Origin: Alloascoidea africana
Lineage: Eukaryota; Ascomycota; Alloascoideomycetes; Alloascoideales; Alloascoideaceae
Assembly: GCA_030581615.1 (NCBI GenBank)
Contig: JAKTTT010000026.1
Location: 62,001 to 126,000, forward strand
Direction: 5' to 3'
DNA: 64,000 nucleotides
The position numbers were made by a program, and so were the translations under genes. The notes under the pieces are model-generated. The model saw only the letters and a program-made list of their open reading frames with translations, did no database searches and was not told the origin of the DNA. Shown here in pieces: positions 21,680 through 32,642 of the stretch. Positions within the stretch are counted from its first letter, which is position 1, and each line of letters opens with the position of its first letter.

Positions 21680-24040
21680 CATTGTATTTAAGTCGGAACT
21701 ATTCGAGGTTACTCTCATAATTATCTCCAGAACGTTCTATACCTGCTGTACAAGTCCAGGGGTATATACTGGTTTTCCCCAAGCACAACTCCAGGCGCGA
21801 GCTTGTCACCCATTCATTCTGGTTTTCAATGTACTCTGATTGTCGAAAAATCCTTATAAGCCTTTCAAGGATTGAGCTTTAGCACTAGTTTGATAGCCTG
21901 AAAAGCAATAAAACAACTTGGTTTCTACTGCTCAAAAACATGTATTTCCTTCGCATGGGGTACACAAATTAAAAGACGTGGGCAGTGTCATAAGAAGTGG
22001 CTATATTGTTGGTAGACTACCCTAGTACCGGTAATTAGCATCCAGTACCTTCCTTATCTCCTTTCATCTAGCAATTATGCACCCAGGATATTAAAGACTT
22101 TCAGAACAGTAAACAATAATGAAAAGCTAAGAATCGCATCCTCCAAGTTGTTTTATGCATTATAAGACAAAAACGACGCTCTGATGTGCATCAAGTCAGA
22201 GGCCAGAGACTTATTTTTAGCTGTTTAACTTTTCCTAGACTTCAAATGTCTTCTTGTTAAAGGATGTACACTGTTGTTAGGCATATGTTTATAAAGGCTG
22301 GGGCGCGCAGATCTCTTCCTTCTCTTACATTTGACGTTTACAGAAAAGTGTCTTTCACATTAAAAAGAAATGTTCAAAAAAAAATCACTTCTAGAATTCG
22401 GAGCGGGAACTCATTTCAATTATCAGTCATCAGTCACCACTTGGGGAAGACTACACGCTCTGATGAGTAGACGTTTGGGTTCAACACTCTCTGATGCTCT
22501 CAATATTCGGGGAGCAGTTCATCGTTCATTAGATGAGATTTTGCCCTCGAATAGTAATACTATGTTTCATTAGCTTGTATACGGCCTACCCGCCTGTTTG
22601 AATCATTGGCTGTCCCTGCTCCATGCTTTCTCATGTGGCATTCTTTCCTGATTAGGCATAAACTCCAACGCCAAAACTCGGATTAGCTGTCAGAGCATTC
22701 CGGAAGCCCAATACAACACCAAAAGCAAAGAAATACCCTCAAAACTAGAGTTTTTCTTCATAGATAAACTCAATTATCTTCTTGTCAGTTCTCCTGATGG
22801 TACTTGACACAAACATGGCAACAACTCTAATTTCCAACGACAAGATTGAGAACGCCTAACACAGTTTGTTCTGTGATTTCTATTTTATTGATTATCTTTC
22901 TTTATTAGGTGTTCGTACCATTAGTATTAAATTGGAACTTGTATGACATTTAGATTCTATCTAGTATTCTTCAATCAAGTTTTTTGCAGTTATTATTTCC
23001 CAGCTGCACTTCATAAGTTAAAAGAGCTGTAGAACAAGATAATTCTAGTGCATTAGTCTGGTTTTCCAAGTTCGACTGGGGAACGACCGATTTTAAGTTT
23101 TAACTGTAAAGAAAACATTTAGAAACCACCAAAAGAAATCAAACTAAAGAATCAGAAAAAAATGAGCTCTCTCCTCATTAAGAGATATCAGGAAAGTAAG
23201 TGAACAACGAAAAAAACTCCTATAATGTGTGTATCAATTTATTCATCTTCTCTTTGACTCATTTTTCTCTTCTGTTCTTCATCATCTTCAACATCTTTCT
23301 ACTTCGCCTCTTCGACTCCTGTGAAAAGAAAATAATAAAATGGATTAGGATGAAATATTGGACAAGCCTATGACTAAAGATGAAAGCCTTCAGATTGAGC
23401 AATTTCTTAATCATCCCGTAATTTCAACTAGATGGTCCGGGCCTACGGCTGTAGACCTCTGGCGTCGCTTCGAAAGAATTAACAGGGAAACAGTATCACT
23501 GTAATTGAGGGCTGCCGCCCATATAGAAAGGAAATCCCATCACCCTCTGCTTCCAGGTGACTAACATTAACGCTAAAGTCGCATAGGCAAAGATTACCGA
23601 ATCAATGGTTAGAAAGTCCAGAGCAGCAAAGCCAAAGATTATCGAGTCAATGGCTACAAAGCCAAAGACTACAGAGCAAAAAATTGCAAAGCCAAAGACT
23701 ACAGAAGAAAAGATTGCAAAGCCAAAGGTTACAAAGAAAACCCCACAAAAGCAAAAACGACCAACACCAAGAGCGCGCAAGCGAAAAATGCCAATGACGA
23801 CAAATAAACAAAACTGCACACAATGTAAAGTTGAGAAAAGCGTCAACTGGCGCTTGGGGCCAGAGGGTCCGAAGACCTTATGTAATGCCTGTGGTTTGCA
23901 TTACTCAAGATCTAAAGCTCATTTCAAAGATGATGAAATGCTCTCGATATTTTGGGACTTTCAGAAAAGTCTTGGTCCTGAGCACCCAATGTTCAGAGTC
24001 AAAACTGCTTATGATACCTTCATCCTGGACTGAAAGATGA
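21680..24040 (+). repeat. Tandem segmental duplication, unit A
   Basis: Matches unit B (about 24720-27225) at an offset of about 3.0-3.2 kb. Shared stretches by eye: the CAGGGGTATATACTGGTTTTCC area (21759) with CAGGAGTTATGGACTGGCTTTC (24805); GGGTTCAACACTC (22478 and 25698); CTTTCCTGATTAGGCATAA (22645 and 25891); the CT-rich leaders; and the zinc-finger genes at the end. Many substitutions and indels separate them, so the duplication is not recent. The left edge is approximate. Confidence 0.75.
23370..24033 (+). CDS. GATA-type zinc-finger protein, copy A
   Basis: Probable DNA-binding regulator. It has one C-X2-C-X18-C-X2-C finger (CTQC ... [10 protein letters not shown]) followed by the same tail as copy B (KAHF, DDE, WD, GPEH, FR, KTAY). 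The uninterrupted frame begins at ATG 23605 (142 residues). Homology with copy B continues upstream: at the ATG aligned with copy B (23340) codon 3 is TAG, but an ATG at 23370 opens [13 protein letters not shown], matching QIEQLLCHPEIS of copy B. Joining 23370-23492 to 23587-24033 (GTATCA donor, CTAAC branch, GCATAG acceptor) stays in frame and gives about 189 residues. The repeat AAGATTAyCGArTCAATGG spans the upstream junction, which supports coding there. Alternatives: a short internal-start protein or a decaying copy. Confidence 0.6.
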
Positions 24041-24719
24041 AATGCAATTTTATTTTTTCATTATATTTTATTTTTTCTGTATTTGTATTTGTATTTGTGC
24101 TTATGTTTTTATTTGCAGCAATTATTCGGTTGAATTTACATCATGTCTTAAGAATGGGTTTCTAGCGTATGTGCAAGATAGTTGGCTACAATCGTAAATA
24201 TCAAGAGAAAAGAAAAATAAAAACCATAGCTACCAAATTCCAAAATTCAATATCGTGTTTTATTTAATATACCAAAGCTTTGTTGGTAAGTTTTGGCTTT
24301 GGGTAAGCAAGAGAACTATTTGTTACCTATTTGTGCCATCGTAAAGAACAACTTGAGCCTAGCACAAGAACATTCATAAAAGACAGGAACAGCTAGAAGT
24401 GAAGACCAAGCTTTATTGAATACTGAAAGATATAAACATATTTTGAGAATTGTAATGATTTGAAGAGAAAATCTCCAACAATAAGGAAGAACTTCTTGAA
24501 TTACGCGCCCACATCCAAACTTTAGATCACTAGGTTGAGGTTTTCATTAGTTGAGACTACAGAACTGAGAAAATATCATTCTTAATCATGTATTCTCCTC
24601 TATCTATTTCTATTTCCTGATCATAGACGCTAAAGAGGGATAACTTATTTTCGTTATTTATCAGTTGTTTGATTGATCTATAACGTAGTACACCAACCAC
24701 TCTCAACCGTTTCTCAATA
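24034..24719. other. Spacer between duplication units
   Basis: AT-rich, with the repeat TGTATT (24079-24096) near the end of copy A. No gene recognised. Confidence 0.4.
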
Positions 24720-26594
24720 TTCTAAATGTAATTCAGAACGAACTACTCAATACCAATACTGCTTCCATCACTATCTCCAGAAAAATTTACATCTTCTATA
24801 AATGCCCAGGAGTTATGGACTGGCTTTCCACAAGTGCACAACGTCAAACAGTCACTGTAGCTGGTATCGAAAAAACATCAGCTTTCCGCATTTCCAGAGT
24901 TAACTGAAAAGCATACCAAAAACGGGATCCCTGTGAGCTTTGAGTATAATATATAATTTTTAGCTGAACGTAAAGGACAAACAGAGTTGAATAAAAAAAA
25001 AATAAGTAGACAACCATGTCTCGCGATTACCAGATTATAGGACACCTTAGGTCCTCCTTGGTTGTCATTTACATAAACATCACTTGTCTTCACTCTAGTG
25101 AAGGAAGGTAAGTATCAGTGAATACAAGAATATTAAGTACGCAATAAATTCAAGTAAAACATTACAGTTATATCATACGGAGATTGTGCTAATTATATAA
25201 CTGAGCCTGGTCTCTTCACTAGAAGGGGAACAAGCCTTATAATAAAGGGAAACATCACTAATTACCTAATCAAGACTAGTGGATCTGCTGAATTTCCCGA
25301 CCCCTGGGGCACCTTTGTATTTTCAGTAATCGAGCTGAACTAATGGAAAATTCTTTTGGCCATAGAAAAGACTGTGTCAGAGTAGCAAATAGTAATGTAG
25401 GACTAGGAACCGTCCTCCCGCCTATTGTCCAAAAAACGCCCAGGTTTATGGACCGTTACATTTCTCATAGACTACAAATAGTTTCTGGTTAAACTGTGAA
25501 TGTTATTTCCAAGTCTCTGCCTTTTACTTTTGAGGCTAACAAACAGTGATCTTTCACATGAATTCGAAAGATAATAAACGGCTATTTAAACTTTAGTATT
25601 CAAACCCAGAAATTATTACAAGCACAAAGACAATTCATCTGGTGACTCGCTTATGGGTGAAGTTTATAGATGCCATCTTTGTCCTGAGCTTGAGGTGTTT
25701 GGGTTCAACACTCGCTGGTCCTCCAATATTCGGAAGAGCAGCTCCTCATTCTTTAAATAAAATTTTGCTCTCAACTAGTAAATCCCAGGTTTCATTAGCT
25801 TGTGGACCTATCTGCCAATTTGAATTATTGATCGCCCTGCTCCGTGTTTTTTTTTTGCATTTTGGAGGACAGTTTTGATATAGGCTTCTTTCTTTCCTGA
25901 TTAGGCATAAGCTCTGACGCCAAAAGTTTCGGATAAGCCGTCACAACATTCTGGAAGCCCAAATAGAAAACCCGATACAACACGAAGAATAAAGGAATGC
26001 CCATAAAAAAGACCCGTTCTCCATAGATAATTTATTCTCCGTTCTGTCAACTCATTTTGTGAGCACACTTGACACAAACACGACAAGAACTCTAATTCGT
26101 GACAATCAAAGATGCAACACGGGTTTTTGTGCATTTTCAGTTTTTTAGATTGTCTTCCTTTCCATCTTGGCCGCCCATACCGTTAGAATCAAACCGGGAT
26201 TTGTAGGGCGCTAATATTTCATCCAGTTGTTTTTATAGCTAGCATTTCCCAACTGCTCATCAAACAAAAGCTGTGTACAAAACCAAAAAAGGAAAGCTCT
26301 AGTACATCTTTTTTATTTCTAGTCGGACTAAAGAACAATTACTTTTTTACGTTATTGTTGTAAAGATAGCCCTCAGAAACCAACCTAAAGAATCATAACA
26401 AAGAAGCGAATTCTCTTTCCATTAAAAAAAGTCAGTAAAAAAAAAATGTTCACAACAAAAGAAGCCCCTATATTGTGTGGTTCAGATTATTTAAACATCT
26501 CTTTCCCTCTCTGACTTTTTTTTTCTCTTCTTTATTACCATCTTGAATTTTTTTCTGCCTAGTTTTCCTCGTCTTGCATAAAACAGATAACACA

Positions 26595-27218
26595 ATGGAT
26601 ATATCTAAGTTGATTAACGACTCACTGATCTCCGATACGTCCTCCCAGCCTATTCCTGAAGAATACTGGCAACAGATCGAGCAATTGCTTTGCCACCCAG
26701 AGATCTCCAAAATATTGGCCGAGTCTTTGCCTACCGACCCGGCTCTGATCAGACTAGTGGCTAGAAAAAGGATAAGCCTGTTACTAGAGGCGGCCAAATA
26801 TATTGAACACGGATTTATAAAACAGGTCACCTCTATCCTCAAGGAGAAAAACAAGGAAACCATGAAGGAAGCCCCAAAAGAAACACCAAAAGAAACACCA
26901 AAAGAAACACCAAAAGAAGCACCAAAAGAAACACCAAAAGAAGCACCAAAAGAAGCTTCGAAGGAAAAACCCAAGGAAAAACAAACTAAACACGTAGCTC
27001 ACTGCACCCTATGTGCTACCACAGAAAGCAAAAGCTGGCGATCTGGCCCAGAAGGTCCAAGAACACTATGTAATGCCTGTGGTCTGCATTACTTAAGAGC
27101 TAAAGCCCATTTCAAAAATGATGAGCTGCTCTCGGGATATTGGGATGTTCAAAAACGTTTTGGTCCTAGGCACCTGTTGTTCAGGGCCAAAGCCGCATAT
27201 ATTGCCTACAGGAATTGA
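26595..27218 (+). CDS. GATA-type zinc-finger protein, copy B
   Basis: Probable nuclear DNA-binding regulator, 207 residues, no intron. Residues 1 to about 80 form a helical N-terminal part. Then comes a charged Lys/Pro/Glu linker made of seven PKET/PKEA repeats (12-nt minisatellite). A single class-IV-type GATA finger follows, C-X2-C-X18-C-X2-C (CTLC ... [20 protein letters not shown]). The tail after the finger is long and conserved with copy A but unlike the basic tail of classical GATA factors, so target DNA cannot be predicted. Start: ATG 26595 aligns with the ATG at 23340 in copy A. It has no close functional namesake that I recognise; the ASH1/GAT-type short factors of yeasts are the nearest comparison. 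Confidence 0.85.
   Translation: MDISKLINDSLISDTSSQPIPEEYWQQIEQLLCHPEISKILAESLPTDPALIRLVARKRISLLLEAAKYIEHGFIKQVTSILKEKNKETMKEAPKETPKETPKETPKEAPKETPKEAPKEASKEKPKEKQTKHVAHCTLCATTESKSWRSGPEGPRTLCNACGLHYLRAKAHFKNDELLSGYWDVQKRFGPRHLLFRAKAAYIAYRN
26874..26957 (+). repeat. 12-nt coding minisatellite (7 units)
   Basis: Seven tandem copies of CCAAAAGAARCW encode (PKET/PKEA)n in copy B. Units differ mainly at the Thr/Ala codon. Such arrays change length by slippage. Confidence 0.9.
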
Positions 27219-28353
27219 TGGATATTTATTTAGTTATTGTATTTTATTCTGTTATTTTCAACAAATTCGGAGCAATGAAGTGTACATAATGTTTTATTAA
27301 GGTGTTTGACCAGTAAAGTTTCTTCTTCTAAGCTCTGTCTTTAGTACTCTTGCAGCTCTTTGCATGCTGAAGATTTTGGCTTTTAAAATCAAGAGCCGAT
27401 TAGGATGCTTCTGGTTCCAACCTACTTTAAGCGTTTATGAAGATGAAAAAGTTTTGCAAGAAGTTAGGTATGTTTTTTATATAATTCTACAGAATATTGA
27501 GAATGATATATTATTGCTTTTCAAGTGTTTGTTACGTTTATGGAGACGAGAATCAAAGAAGTTCAATGGTGTTTATTAAAGTAGGAACCTTCAGATGATT
27601 GTGAAAATAATCAGAGTGATTGTAGATTCCTATTATGCCTTGAAAACTCTATGTGGAAAGTCGAGCTGTATGACATAAATAGACATTATTAGAAATACTG
27701 ATGAAAGATTACACCCAAGGGGAAAAATCACTGGTATTTGACAATCAAGCTACAGTGGGCAAAGAAAATTGAATTTCCTACCGCTAATGTCGTATTTTCC
27801 TAGGAACAGAGAACACAAGCAATATAACATGAACCCAGTTCAAGCCTTAAGTATAGGGGGTTTTGAAGGTTGGGTGATCGTCTGCCCTGCTACACCTGTG
27901 AGTTACTCAAATCTCTCAATGGTTACAGTAAGTTATAGCAAGAATATCTTCAATCAACCGAAGGCAATAAGATGAATGCTCTCGTTCAATAAAAAAGAAG
28001 TTGAAGCATGCATCTGCATCCAGACACTTAGAGTAAGTCCAAGAGTTTTCAACCTGTCACTACGATTATTTCTAGAAAACTGTTTTCACTTGAAAATTCT
28101 AGTCTCTATGACTCCAGATATTGTCTTGATCGTTGGAAACGGTGTTTGAGTCCTCACCAGGACAAAAGAATGGAATTTGCTGGAGTTGTCCACAAACTGA
28201 GATGCTGTTCCCAAATAGGCAACCCGGGGTGTGGCGATTCAGGGCGACAAAGTAAAAAGCGGTGGGAGTTTCTCACCTGGTTTTGCACCACCTCGCAAAA
28301 GCAAAATCGACATTTTTGCCGAAAACCTCCACTTAGACTTTCTAATTTTCATC
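27219..28353. other. Intergenic upstream of PAM18
   Basis: About 1.1 kb. No gene recognised; a 71-codon frame at 27364 lacks motifs. The last 150 bases before PAM18 are GC-richer, as expected for a promoter and leader. Confidence 0.45.
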
Positions 28354-28954
28354 ATGGGTTCGATACAGACGATCACGCCCGTCCAGTCACAGTCTCACCC
28401 TGGCTATGGCGGCCAGGATTTACAGCAAGGGCAACAAGAGCAGCAGCTGACATACCAGCCCCAACAGAACCAGCAGCCCGATTTTTTCGATCAGGCCTGT
28501 GACTATGCCAAGGTGAGTCTCAACCAGGAAAGCGTAGTATGAGATGTGTATGTTTGCTAACATGATCCCAGGAACATCCTGTGATTACTGTTCTTGGAGC
28601 TGGTGCTCTTCTTTATGGGGTGAGTTAAGATTTGATTTTGAATAATTTTTCAAGTTTCGCATTTCATTTTCTAACCAGAGTTGGTTGTAGCTATCAGGCA
28701 TTTTCAAGAAGAAGCAGCCAGGTATCGGTGGCAAGTCTTTTCTTCAAGGAGGATTCGATGCAAAGATGAATGCAAAAGAGGCCCTTCAGATTCTCAACCT
28801 ACGAGAAAGCACATTGACAAAGACCAAGCTGAAGGAGAACCACCGAAGAATCATGTTGCTTAACCATCCAGATAAAGGTGGATCACCGTACCTTGCGACC
28901 AAAATCAACGAAGCAAAGGACTTTTTGGAGAAGAGAGGCGGACTGAGAAAGTAG
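28354..28954 (+). CDS. PAM18: Mitochondrial import motor J-protein Tim14/Pam18
   Basis: J-protein of the presequence translocase-associated motor; it stimulates mtHsp70 (Ssc1) at the inner-membrane TIM23 channel. Three exons: 28354-28512, 28572-28619 and 28691-28954, 156 residues. The N-terminal 53 residues are Gln-rich and face the intermembrane space. Exon 2 encodes most of the single membrane segment ([15 protein letters not shown]). Exon 3 carries [21 protein letters not shown] and the J-domain with its HPD motif ([22 protein letters not shown]). The acceptor of intron 2 is the TTGTAG at 28685-28690, not the earlier CCAG, because the earlier one leads straight into a stop. Confidence 0.95.
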
Positions 28955-29509
28955 TATGTTGGAAATGGTATTCCGTGTGTGGGTCGTTCATGTAGAGTCG
29001 AACATTGTAAATAAGTATAATGCTTTATATGCCCGATACACTATGAATACGAAGCAAGCACAGTATTGATGAGTTAAAATGACACTTTTATAGCGGATCA
29101 AACCGAAGACGACTAGTGAAAAGTCCACTTCCTTGTGATATTTCCACACAAGGCACAATTGGATTGCTTTGCACATTATAGCAAAGCCCCAAAACGGACC
29201 TTGAGTTCCAAATAGCATGACATCTTTTGGAGATTTCTTTCTATTATTTCTTTCCTGCCCCTGGCTTTCTCTCTCCGCGTATTCTGCGCTCAGCTTGCGA
29301 ATGCCCCGTCCCACCGGCCTCGCCAGAGCCCCGAGCTCTCTCGCCAGATCTTGGCCGAGAGCCAGAGGCTGGATCGAAGCCTAAATCCTCGAACTTAGAT
29401 CTTGGTTCTCGCAATCCCGGCCGGCGCCGCATAGTGGGTTTTCATAGTGTAGAGTTACCTTCTTGCTTTTGTCCTCCTCCTGCTTATCTTCACCACCCAC
29501 CGCAGCACA
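28955..29509. promoter_or_regulatory. AMD1 promoter with GC-rich leader
   Basis: About 555 bases. From 29250 the sequence turns GC- and pyrimidine-rich (CTTTCTCTCTCCGCG and so on), like a strong promoter and 5' leader, ending at the AMD1 ATG. No separate gene recognised. Confidence 0.5.
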
Positions 29510-32113
29510 ATGGGCCCCCAACAGCCACCCCAGAGCAGCCAAGACGGGGCGAACGAGCAGCCGAAGCAGCATCAGCAGTCAGGCTCAGGCCGCCCTGAGC
29601 GGAAAAATGAGCACGGATCCCGGGCCGCCTTGCCCGGGCCTGGAGCTGCTCCCGACGGCGCAGAGAATGGCCCCAGCGGCGAGCCAACCGGTGCCATGGC
29701 CAACGGTAAACCGAGCGACTCGTTTGAATCCGAGCCCGAGCAGGACGACAGCCAGGACGAGGAATCGTATGGACAGGGACAGGACTTGGTCTCACCTCCG
29801 CCTGAGCATCTCTCTTCCTCTGTCAGCTTTTCCTATGCCGACGAGCAACAACTGCGTGCCCACGACGAACGACTGCTTGCCATGGGACACAATCCATACC
29901 GTCGAACGTCGATGCACTCGCTCTCTTCCAATGCGAGCGGAACTCTTCTGAGCAGCGCAATCCCTGAGATTGGCTCCATCGGCAATCTTCAGCATTACAG
30001 TGGCGGTGGTGCTACGGCAAGCCCAGGGGCACTTCCTCCATCTGGGCACCGCCACTATCGCAGCAATGGCCCTGGGGCTGAGGATGCCGCTGATGTCGAT
30101 GCTGAGGTCCCCAGCTCTCCGATCATGGAACGGGATGCTCAGCACGGACAGTTCCACGTCACGAAGCAGTTTTCAGACATCCCAAAGGACACGGAGGATG
30201 AGTTTCTGTCCTCTGAGTTGCACGATCTGTACACCAAGGTGAAGCAGTGTCTTGCCATCCGACACAAGTACATGCACATCTCGTTGCAAAATGAGAGCGA
30301 TAATCCGAAGAACGAGGGCGAGTGGGAGATGTATCCAGACCCTCCTCCTCCAGCATGGCACTACGAGACCAAAAAATTCAAGGACGGCTCCATCTACACT
30401 TACACGTATGCCGGAGACGACTTTGATTTCGCTGAGTGCGCGATTCCAGGCCCAGACACGGTGCACCGGTTTGAGCTGGACAAGGACGGCGTGTACCAGG
30501 TCTACGACTCGGAAAAATCCGTGATCGTGGAGGTCCCCACGATCAAGGACTACTACCTGGCGCTGGAGGAGATCCTGTCCATCAGCAGCGAGGGCTCCGT
30601 CAAGAGCTTCGCCTTCAGACGGCTCCAGTATCTGGAGGCGCGGTGGAACCTCTACTCGCTGCTGAACGAGCACAAGGAGATTGCGGAAAGCAAGGCGAAC
30701 CCCCATCGCGATTTCTACAACGTCCGGAAGGTCGATACACATGTCCATCACTCGGCATGTATGAATCAGAAGCACCTGCTGCGCTTCATCAAGTCCAAGA
30801 TGAAGAAGAACGCGGACGAGGTGGTCATTTTTCGTGACGGCAAGCATCTGACCTTGTCCCAGGTCTTTGAGAGTCTCAAGCTGACCACCTACGATCTCAG
30901 CATCGACACTCTCGATATGCATGCCCACAAGGACACCTTCCATCGGTTTGACAAGTTCAACCTCAAGTACAACCCGATAGGCGAGGCGCGGCTGCGTGAG
31001 ATTTTTCTCAAGACAGACAACCTGATCCGGGGCAAGTATCTGGCCGAAATCACAAAAGAGGTGCTCTCCGATTTGGAGCAGAGCAAGTACCAGATGGCCG
31101 AGTACCGTATCTCGATCTACGGACGTAGTCTTGATGAATGGGACAAGCTCGCTGCTTGGGTCGTTGACAACAAACTGCTCTCGCACAATGTGCGCTGGCT
31201 GGTCCAGGTGCCACGGCTTTACAACATTTACAAACAGGGCAATCAGGTCCAAAACTTTCTGGACATTGTGCGCAACATTTTTGAGCCATTGTACGAGGTG
31301 ACTAGAGATCCTTCAAAGCACCCTAAACTCCACGTTTTCTTGCAACGTGTAGTGGGCTTTGACTCGGTGGACGATGAGTCCAAAGCCGACCGCCGATTCC
31401 AGAAGAAATACCCCACGGCGCCGTTCTGGGACTCGAAGCGAAATCCTCCTTATTCCTACTACATTTACTATCTGTATGCGAACCTCGTGTCACTCAATCA
31501 TTGGCGTCGCAAACGTGGTTTCAATACTCTTGTGCTCCGTCCTCATGCCGGAGAAGCTGGTGACCCAGATCATCTAATCTCGACCTTCATAACAAGCCAG
31601 GGTATCAACCATGGTATCATGTTGCGTAAAATACCGTTTCTCCAGTATTTGTACTACCTGGATCAGATCGGTATTGCCATGTCTCCCCTCTCGAACAATG
31701 CTCTTTTCCTAACCTACGACAAGAATCCGTTCTACTCCTATTTCAAAAAGGGTCTCAACGTCTCCTTGTCCACAGACGACCCACTCCAGTTTTCTTACAC
31801 TCGTGAGCCCTTGATCGAAGAGTTTAGCGTAGCTGCGCAAATCTTCAAATTGTCGAATGTGGACATGTGCGAGCTGGCCCGAAACTCTGTGATCCAATCT
31901 GGGTTTGAGCAAAAGTTGAAAAAGCACTGGATTGGCGCAAGCAGCGATGAGCGCAAACAACACACTTATCTGTACTCATTAGAAGTGGCGGATAACGATG
32001 TTGCAAAGACGAATGTGCCCACGATCAGAATGCGATATAGATATGAGACTTGGAAATTGGAACATGAGCTTATCGAGAGGTACACGACTCAGTATGATCA
32101 AGACCATCAATAA
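29510..32113 (+). CDS. AMD1: AMP deaminase
   Basis: Deaminates AMP to IMP and ammonia in purine interconversion. 867 residues, no intron, compared with 810 in S. cerevisiae. The first 220 residues are Gln/Ser/acidic-rich and disordered. The catalytic TIM-barrel starts around residue 400 with the metal-binding THVHHSAC (about 408), continues with LRPHAGEAGD (about 678) and ends with SLSTDDPLQF (about 753), the metal- and substrate-binding aspartates. The gene is richer in GC than its neighbours, especially at the 5' end. Confidence 0.97.
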   Translation: MGPQQPPQSSQDGANEQPKQHQQSGSGRPERKNEHGSRAALPGPGAAPDGAENGPSGEPTGAMANGKPSDSFESEPEQDDSQDEESYGQGQDLVSPPPEHLSSSVSFSYADEQQLRAHDERLLAMGHNPYRRTSMHSLSSNASGTLLSSAIPEIGSIGNLQHYSGGGATASPGALPPSGHRHYRSNGPGAEDAADVDAEVPSSPIMERDAQHGQFHVTKQFSDIPKDTEDEFLSSELHDLYTKVKQCLAIRHKYMHISLQNESDNPKNEGEWEMYPDPPPPAWHYETKKFKDGSIYTYTYAGDDFDFAECAIPGPDTVHRFELDKDGVYQVYDSEKSVIVEVPTIKDYYLALEEILSISSEGSVKSFAFRRLQYLEARWNLYSLLNEHKEIAESKANPHRDFYNVRKVDTHVHHSACMNQKHLLRFIKSKMKKNADEVVIFRDGKHLTLSQVFESLKLTTYDLSIDTLDMHAHKDTFHRFDKFNLKYNPIGEARLREIFLKTDNLIRGKYLAEITKEVLSDLEQSKYQMAEYRISIYGRSLDEWDKLAAWVVDNKLLSHNVRWLVQVPRLYNIYKQGNQVQNFLDIVRNIFEPLYEVTRDPSKHPKLHVFLQRVVGFDSVDDESKADRRFQKKYPTAPFWDSKRNPPYSYYIYYLYANLVSLNHWRRKRGFNTLVLRPHAGEAGDPDHLISTFITSQGINHGIMLRKIPFLQYLYYLDQIGIAMSPLSNNALFLTYDKNPFYSYFKKGLNVSLSTDDPLQFSYTREPLIEEFSVAAQIFKLSNVDMCELARNSVIQSGFEQKLKKHWIGASSDERKQHTYLYSLEVADNDVAKTNVPTIRMRYRYETWKLEHELIERYTTQYDQDHQ

Positions 32114-32642
32114 TAGATTTGTGACGTGGTTGTGGATATGTTGGAGAATGCCATTCAGTTTTTGGCTGGATTAAAAGACCTAATCTCTATAATAGAATCA
32201 GTATATTTTCCTTAGTATTTAGTATTTAGTATTTAGTATTTAGTATTTAGTATGATGAATGATAAGATATAGATTATAACCTACAAGACACCAGCTAGAG
32301 ATTAAGGATTCCAAACGATTGTAAAAGCTACTAGAAATTGCTATTGACTTGTGTAACCACTCAGAACGCAACATATTTAGCAGTGGAAAATACTACGCAG
32401 AGTGTGACAAGGCTCTTCCTCTGTGTTAACGACAAAAGATAAATCATTGAGATAACTATCAGAATCAAAAAAAAAAAAAAGAGCTGATAAGATTCCATCA
32501 AATTGGAATCACAAAACTAAATGCACAAACCACTAATAAAATACAAAAACAGAACCAATGTTTGTAAGAGTGTGTCTCCAATGGGATGCCAACATTGCGT
32601 GAAAATCCCTTTTCTATTGAAATTGACAAGCAGGATTTGGAT
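32114..32642. other. Convergent 3' regions of AMD1 and RRP3
   Basis: No gene. Holds a 7-nt tandem repeat (32214-32253) and an A run near 32466-32480. Confidence 0.6.
32214..32253 (+). repeat. 7-nt tandem repeat (AGTATTT)5 plus partial unit
   Basis: Five perfect AGTATTT units followed by AGTAT, about 100 bases after the AMD1 stop, probably in its 3' untranslated region. Confidence 0.95.

Larger units (their letters stand above)
24720..27225 (+). repeat. Tandem segmental duplication, unit B
   Basis: Second, better preserved unit of the tandem duplication; see unit A for matched stretches. It ends with the intact GATA-type gene. The non-coding 2 kb before the gene align only patchily with unit A. 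Confidence 0.75.

Noticed and set aside
25510-25535. GCCTTTTAC, identical to the core of the U5 snRNA invariant loop
   Set aside because: The flanking bases cannot form the U5 stem and no other U5 or Sm-site features are nearby; a 9-base match is expected by chance.
30173-31252. 359-codon antisense frame opposite AMD1
   Set aside because: It mirrors the GC-rich codons of AMD1 on the other strand and has no motif; a typical shadow frame.
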